DNA from: an uncultured Solobacterium sp.
Lineage (GTDB): Bacteria; Bacillota_I; Bacilli_A; Erysipelotrichales; Erysipelotrichaceae
Assembly: GCA_937910655.1 (NCBI GenBank)
Contig: CALEMV010000412.1
Span: 1 to 8,749, forward strand
Length of the DNA: 8,749 bases
Direction: 5' to 3'
The position numbers and the translations under genes were made by a program. Below are positions 5,950 to 8,749 of the stretch, piece by piece. The first letter of the stretch is position 1, and each line of letters opens with the position of its first letter. The notes under the pieces are model-generated. The model saw only the letters and a program-made list of their open reading frames with translations. It did no database searches and was not told the DNA's origin.

Positions 5950-7407
5950 TTACCCAAATGGTTTGTACTCTGTATTCGCTACTCTTCTGTGATTGCCATT
6001 TACTTTTTTAGTGACCCTAAATGCAAAGGTCAAGGCTAATGCATCGCCTTTATTCGGTGATGGTAAGCCACGCTCTTTCATGTCCTTTTTGCTTTCAAGT
6101 TGTATTCTGCCATTCTTATCAATGATCGCTTCTGGGCTGGTTAAATCGTCATATAACCCTTGGTCATTAGGTGGAATAGAACCGCCCTCTTTTAGCCAGT
6201 CTTTCATTTCGCCCCACATATACGCTCTCATGTTAAGGTACATATCATTAGGTGCTTTACCACCAAAGGCAACTAACCGCCATTTTCTACCCATTGACTT
6301 GCCAATACTGTAAATACCAGTGCCGTATCCTTGGTCTATGAATACCGCATCAGCTTTGTACTCATCCTCAAATTGTGCTATGAGATTAGCCATACGCATA
6401 TCATCATCATTCTTTTCAATGGTTGCCAAACACTTCATGGAATAGCCATTACGCATCACAATTTCTAATGTATCGCCACCAGTCCATGCAGGGTCTACAC
6501 CAATGATTACAGGTAGGTTATTAAATTCACCAACTCTGTACATTCGCTTTTGTGCTTCATCAACGATTGATGCAGATATAAATTGTGTATCCGATGCACT
6601 AGGGAATATCCCTCTTACACGCACTTTTACAAAGTCGCTATCCTCGCCATGAATATCTACCCATTCTTGCAACTTCGCTTTGTTTGATACTTTAACAGTT
6701 CGACTATCAATTTGTTCCGTGTACCAATATTTACGATACTTTCTGAAACATTCTCTAAATCTGCCACTGTTTCGTGTAGGGTTTCCAAAAGCACACCATA
6801 TAATTTCTGTTTCTTTATCTGTTAAAGCACCCTCTGTTACTTCCCAAATGCTATCAGATATAGCTGATGCTTCGTCAAATATGATGAGTATTCTGTTGCC
6901 TTGATTGTGTAGGCCTGCGAACGCTTCCGGATTACTTTCACTCCATGGAATAGCATCTATCCGCCACGTTTTTTCATACAATTTATCAGCACTAAACAAT
7001 GCAGTTGCCGTATACGTGAATAACTCCTTACCAATAAATAAGTTGTACCATTTATTAAGCTCAGGCCACGTTTTAGATATTAACTGCTTTTCTGTATTAG
7101 CAGTAACTACCCCTCTTGTGTTTTCGTGAGTAGCCATAGCAAACAAAATCAAAAATGATACCAGTGTTGATTTACCAATACCATGTCCAGATGCAATCGC
7201 AATTTGTATTGCTTTAGAAAGACTTTTTCCTTTCTTCAACTCCTTGCCAATCTTTTTCAAGATTTTAATTTGCCACTTATCAGGCCCATCAAAGCGTTCA
7301 AGAATGGTATTCTTCTCTCCCCAAGGGAATGCGAAATATACAAAGCCTAATGGATCATGCGTAAACGAACCTAACGCATCAATCAGTTGTGCCTTGTTGT
7401 ACTTCAT
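5950..7407 (-). CDS. terL: Terminase large subunit (packaging ATPase and nuclease)
   Basis: A 485-aa protein with both halves of a phage packaging motor. The N-terminal ATPase has a Q-motif-like PDKWQ (residues 42-46), Walker A SGHGIGKST (73-81), Walker B LIIFDEAS (174-181) with D178/E179, and the coupling motif AFGNPT (206-211). The RNase H-like nuclease has its acidic residues in GVDPAW (D305), VFIDQGYGTG (D358) and KGDALALTFAF (D455), so all catalytic positions look intact. It cuts concatemeric phage DNA and pumps it into the procapsid through the portal, using ATP. The start ATG lies 29 bases inside the small terminase gene, with AGGGTG seven bases upstream, which suggests translational coupling. 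It is upstream of the portal gene, its partner in the motor. No inteins or frameshifts are seen. Confidence 0.97.
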   Translation of the reverse strand: MKYNKAQLIDALGSFTHDPLGFVYFAFPWGEKNTILERFDGPDKWQIKILKKIGKELKKGKSLSKAIQIAIASGHGIGKSTLVSFLILFAMATHENTRGVVTANTEKQLISKTWPELNKWYNLFIGKELFTYTATALFSADKLYEKTWRIDAIPWSESNPEAFAGLHNQGNRILIIFDEASAISDSIWEVTEGALTDKETEIIWCAFGNPTRNSGRFRECFRKYRKYWYTEQIDSRTVKVSNKAKLQEWVDIHGEDSDFVKVRVRGIFPSASDTQFISASIVDEAQKRMYRVGEFNNLPVIIGVDPAWTGGDTLEIVMRNGYSMKCLATIEKNDDDMRMANLIAQFEDEYKADAVFIDQGYGTGIYSIGKSMGRKWRLVAFGGKAPNDMYLNMRAYMWGEMKDWLKEGGSIPPNDQGLYDDLTSPEAIIDKNGRIQLESKKDMKERGLPSPNKGDALALTFAFRVTKKVNGNHRRVANTEYKPFG

Positions 7408-7819
7408 CAGATTTCACCCTTGCTTGTTTCATGCGGTCGGATATATCAATCTCTATTTCTGCATCAAGTTTCACCTTATCAGTAAATAGCATGTGCCGTT
7501 TACCTAGCAATTCGGCTGCTTTGGTTCTATCTGCAATCGATGTATCCAAGCCAAATGCATCTTTTTCTTCGCCATTCATAACCTTAGTTAGGTACTCCAA
7601 CACTTCATCAGCCGTTGCGATTGTGTTTTTACTACGCTTTTCCATTACATCATCTATGTATTGGCGTACCTTTACTTTTCTTAATAGTTGACTTCCCTTG
7701 CTTGATGCACTTTTTTCTGCATATCCAGCCTTAATAGCACTCTGTGTTGCATTGGTAGTCTTGATATACTCATCTGCAAATATACGTTCTTTTTCTGTTA
7801 AGGTGCTAGCAGCTGCCAT
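7379..7819 (-). CDS. terS: Terminase small subunit (Terminase_2 / xtmA type)
   Basis: A 146-aa protein of the usual size for the family. Its N terminus is the standard sequence of Gram-positive phage small terminases: LTEKERIFADEYIKTTNATQ (residues 7-26), AIKAGYAEKSA (28-38) and a third helix ending in KVRQYIDD (about 50-57). The first helices form a DNA-binding helix-turn-helix, and the middle and C-terminal part (about 68-125) supports oligomerisation. The subunit recognises the packaging start site and delivers DNA to the large subunit. ATG 7819 has AAGGTGGTGA upstream, and this ribosome binding sequence lies within the last codons of the preceding 96-aa gene. The last 29 bases overlap the large subunit gene. 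Confidence 0.95.
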   Translation of the reverse strand: MAAASTLTEKERIFADEYIKTTNATQSAIKAGYAEKSASSKGSQLLRKVKVRQYIDDVMEKRSKNTIATADEVLEYLTKVMNGEEKDAFGLDTSIADRTKAAELLGKRHMLFTDKVKLDAEIEIDISDRMKQARVKSDEVQQGTTD

Positions 7820-7822
7820 ATA

Positions 7823-8113
7823 TCAATCACCACCTTTATATGTTCTAACTAAAAATAGCAGTACTTCATGTTGCTTAGTACTGCTATACTCACTTTCTTT
7901 CTTATAGAGTTGTCCTTGTTTGAACGTTTTCCCTTTCTTGTACTTATGAGGGAATGTCAGTTTGTACTCTTCCTCTGTGTACATTCGATTAACGATATAT
8001 ACCTTGCAAGGCTTATCGTATTTACTCCATGATTGCCTTACATCGACTACATACCGCCTACCATTCATTTGTAATGCTTTAAGCAATTTCTTTATTGTAG
8101 GTTGATAATTCAC
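7823..8113 (-). CDS. Small basic phage protein of unknown function upstream of terminase
   Basis: I place the start at GTG 8113, whose GTGA overlaps the TGA of the preceding gene by four bases. This gives 96 aa (VNYQPTIKKLLKALQMNGR...). A longer frame begins at TTG 8170, but it would overlap the upstream gene by 61 bases without a clear ribosome binding site. For GTG the nearest is a weak GGTG six bases upstream, so translation may rely on coupling. The protein is basic and mixed alpha/beta, with an opening 'IKKLLKALQ..G.RYV', a 'W' block with CKVYIVN, EEEYKLTFP, and a closing HEVLLFLVRTYKGG. I recall similar short proteins near phage packaging genes, but no known activity. No HTH or catalytic motif is evident, so a role in late-gene control (as for ArpU-type proteins found in this position) is only a possibility. 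Confidence 0.72.
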   Translation of the reverse strand: MNYQPTIKKLLKALQMNGRRYVVDVRQSWSKYDKPCKVYIVNRMYTEEEYKLTFPHKYKKGKTFKQGQLYKKESEYSSTKQHEVLLFLVRTYKGGD

Positions 8114-8310
8114 ATCAAGCACCACACAATACCGACTACAATCAATACACCGCACACAATAGCTAGGCAATCAATAATGCTTAACACGTTATCTTCACGA
8201 TGTTCAAACGCATATTTTGCTTTTGCCTGTAAGTCTTTATTGTCTAAATCTTGTGCAGCTTTTTTAAATAGCGCTCTATCCTTAATGAATTGTTTAATCG
8301 CTTTAATCAT
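8110..8310 (-). CDS. Small protein with one C-terminal membrane segment, function unknown
   Basis: A 66-aa protein beginning MIKAIKQFIKDR. The first ~40 residues are a charged, helix-prone, Lys/Asp/Glu/Ala-rich segment. Residues about 43-66 (VLSIIDCLAIVCGVLIVVGI then VWCLM) are one strong hydrophobic helix that ends at the C terminus. The arrangement resembles a tail-anchored protein with its N terminus in the cytoplasm. ATG 8310 overlaps the TGA of the Cys-rich gene (ATGA), and its own TGA overlaps the GTG of the next gene, so the three are probably coupled. One membrane span and a position ahead of the terminase genes argue against a standard holin, though a pinholin-like or membrane-anchoring role is not excluded. 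Confidence 0.72.
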   Translation of the reverse strand: MIKAIKQFIKDRALFKKAAQDLDNKDLQAKAKYAFEHREDNVLSIIDCLAIVCGVLIVVGIVWCLM

Positions 8311-8498
8311 TTTAGTACTTCACCACCTTTCCGTTTTAGCTTCCCATTAGATCTAACACACAAACCGCATGTGCTTTTTCTTGCGTTCCCCTGTGTGATG
8401 TATGTTTGGCATAATCCGTCGTACTCAATGACATTAGCCGTACATTTCCCTTTCTTGTTGTTAAGACATTTACTCTTACAACACAATATATCAGTCAT
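8307..8498 (-). CDS. Small Cys-rich, probably metal-binding phage protein (DUF1540-like pattern)
   Basis: A 63-aa protein with seven cysteines (6, 7, 11, 19, 30, 44, 47). The first part, CCKSKCLNNKKGKCTANVI (residues 6-24), has the spacing C-x4-C-x-N-x5-C-T-A-x2-I. This spacing is seen in short zinc-binding-type proteins such as DUF1540 relatives common in Bacillota and their phages; a second CGLC pair lies at 44-47. The basic C terminus (KLKRKGG) could touch nucleic acid. ATG 8498 is preferred: GGGGAG lies five bases upstream, whereas the adjacent ATG 8501 is too close. The frame stays open to an ATG at 8561, but that stretch is a terminator-like hairpin. It is the first gene of the operon and shares its stop with the start of the next gene. 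Metal binding is inferred. Confidence 0.72.
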   Translation of the reverse strand: MTDILCCKSKCLNNKKGKCTANVIEYDGLCQTYITQGNARKSTCGLCVRSNGKLKRKGGEVLK

Positions 8499-8503
8499 CA
8501 TTT

Positions 8504-8510
8504 CTCCCCT
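8504..8510 (-). promoter_or_regulatory. Ribosome binding site fixing the start of the Cys-rich gene
   Basis: Minus-strand AGGGGAG lies five bases before ATG 8498 and only two bases before ATG 8501. It therefore supports the 63-aa product and rules against the 84-aa version that begins inside the hairpin at 8527-8562. Confidence 0.65.
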
Positions 8511-8526
8511 TTTGATAACTTTATAC

Positions 8527-8562
8527 AAAAAATGAGATATATCGCCGTGGATATACCTCATT
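8527..8562 (-). terminator. Terminator-like hairpin with T tract just upstream of the operon
   Basis: On the minus strand AATGAGGTATATC (8562-8550) pairs over 13 positions with GATATATCTCATT (8543-8531), with one G-U wobble and a six-base loop (CACGGC). A run of six T residues follows (8532-8527, the first two being the end of the stem). The form is that of an intrinsic terminator for transcripts entering from the right, though the stem is AT-rich. It lies 29 bases before the first start codon. It could insulate the late operon from upstream transcription or be an attenuator or anti-termination target. On the plus strand the stem carries an A-C mismatch and no useful T tract follows. Confidence 0.68.
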
Positions 8563-8649
8563 ATGTGATAGTTTTATTCATTTTCATTGTATACTCAAAA
8601 CCAAAGTTATATAGTTAGCTATTCGCCAACACGAGTATATGAATTGTAA

Positions 8650-8679
8650 TCACGGCTAGCACTCGCTAATTATCACTAA
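8650..8679. repeat. Three 10-bp-phased short repeats with CTAA/CTAG ends
   Basis: Reading the plus strand, TCACGGCTAG, CACTCGCTAA and TTATCACTAA follow one another without gaps. Each ends in CTAA or CTAG and has a C three or four bases earlier. The 10-bp phase puts the boxes on one face of the helix, as in some multi-site operators. The units are short and diverged, so chance is a serious alternative. Confidence 0.25.
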
Positions 8680-8702
8680 CCAAGATACTCGGTTCTACAG
8701 AA

Positions 8703-8731
8703 CGTATATAGCTTTAGTTTTCAGTATGCAA
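8703..8731 (-). promoter_or_regulatory. Possible sigma-70-type promoter for the late operon
   Basis: On the minus strand TTGCAT (8731-8726) is followed by exactly 17 bases and then TATACG (8708-8703). Four of six bases match consensus in each box. The -35 box lies in the centre of the 36-bp dyad, which would suit repression or activation. The match is weak and no experimental mark is visible. If used, its transcript would cross the terminator-like hairpin at 8527-8562 before the first gene. Confidence 0.25.
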
Positions 8732-8749
8732 TTGCACTCTCTAAACTAA
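8714..8749. repeat. 36-bp imperfect inverted repeat at the window edge
   Basis: The two 18-base halves (starting TTAGTTTTCAG and ending CTCTAAACTAA) match at 14 of 18 positions when one is reverse-complemented, with a perfect TGCAATTGCA centre and perfect seven-base ends (TTAGTTT/AAACTAA). The even, loop-free symmetry fits a protein-binding operator better than a hairpin. It stops exactly at the window edge and may extend beyond. Confidence 0.5.

Larger units (their letters stand above)
8563..8749. other. Gene-free leader region upstream of the late operon
   Basis: Both strands have frequent stops here, and I see no start codon with a ribosome binding site, no tRNA fold and no convincing coding stretch. 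At most, the last ~27 bases could be the C-terminal end of a minus-strand gene entering from the right (a short frame ending in TGA). The stretch holds a 36-bp imperfect dyad at the edge, a small dyad GTTCTACAGAAC at 8692-8703, a seven-pair hairpin at about 8677-8693, and a 10-bp-phased short repeat at 8650-8679. It is therefore probably regulatory. Confidence 0.6.

Noticed and set aside
8114..8170. TTG start at 8170 for the 96-aa gene
   Set aside because: It would overlap the membrane-protein gene by 61 bases and has no clear ribosome binding site. GTG 8113 gives a four-base overlap like its neighbour.
8110..8310. Holin assignment for the one-TM protein
   Set aside because: There is no adjacent endolysin, the gene precedes the terminase rather than following the tail genes, and a lone C-terminal span is not specific to holins.
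8499..8561. Extension of the Cys-rich gene to ATG 8561
   Set aside because: The added residues are translated from the hairpin and T tract. The only good ribosome binding site is at 8504-8510, just before ATG 8498.
8640..8749. tRNA-like T-arm sequence (GGTTC) in the leader
   Set aside because: GGTTC is followed by TACAGAAC rather than a T-loop and stem, and no acceptor, D or anticodon stems can be drawn around it.
1..8749. CRISPR array, insertion sequence, att site or diversity-generating template/variable repeat
   Set aside because: I saw no regularly spaced repeats, transposase, integrase, reverse transcriptase or adenine-biased repeat pair on either strand.

Overview
The window is one strand of a tailed-phage or prophage genome. 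It is a tightly packed, entirely minus-strand virion-assembly operon, read from right (about 8500) to left (past base 1). Low GC, strong GGAGG/GGGGG-type ribosome binding sites, gene-end/gene-start overlaps and classical intrinsic terminators suggest a low-GC Bacillota-type host. I cannot name the host, and no integrase, repressor, host gene or att site is present to decide prophage from free phage.

Layout in transcription order: (i) a 187-base leader without genes (8563-8749), with a 36-bp dyad at the window edge and a minus-strand terminator-like hairpin at 8527-8562; (ii) three small genes of unknown role (a Cys-rich protein, a one-TM protein and a basic phage protein), joined by 4-base stop/start overlaps; (iii) DNA packaging: small terminase (7379-7819) and large terminase (5950-7407); (iv) a 63-aa Pro-rich conserved small protein; (v) head genes: podovirus-type portal (4022-5743), Bbp19-like protein (3704-4021), scaffold (3078-3701), major capsid protein (2069-3064), probable capsid cement protein (1701-2051) and a small acidic/lysine-rich protein (1477-1692); (vi) a strong intrinsic terminator (1443-1470); (vii) tail-tube genes: a T7 gp11-like tail tubular protein A (833-1426) and the N-terminal 276 codons of a nozzle/tail-tube-B-like protein (1-830), which runs off the left edge.

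Together the genes describe a short-tailed phage of the Bordetella BPP-1 capsid lineage. A 12-subunit-type portal nucleates a scaffolded procapsid, which is built from a BPP-1-like HK97-fold capsid protein. The two terminase subunits fill it with DNA, a jelly-roll-like cement protein probably decorates it, and the short tail tube is added under the portal. Capsid maturation protease, tail fibre, lysis and replication genes are outside the window.

The most interesting non-coding signals are the intrinsic terminator between the head and tail genes, the terminator hairpin immediately before the first gene, and the dyad/promoter-like edge. I found no clearly new defence or other novel system. The window is best read as a complete head-and-packaging module with a few uncharacterised small genes.
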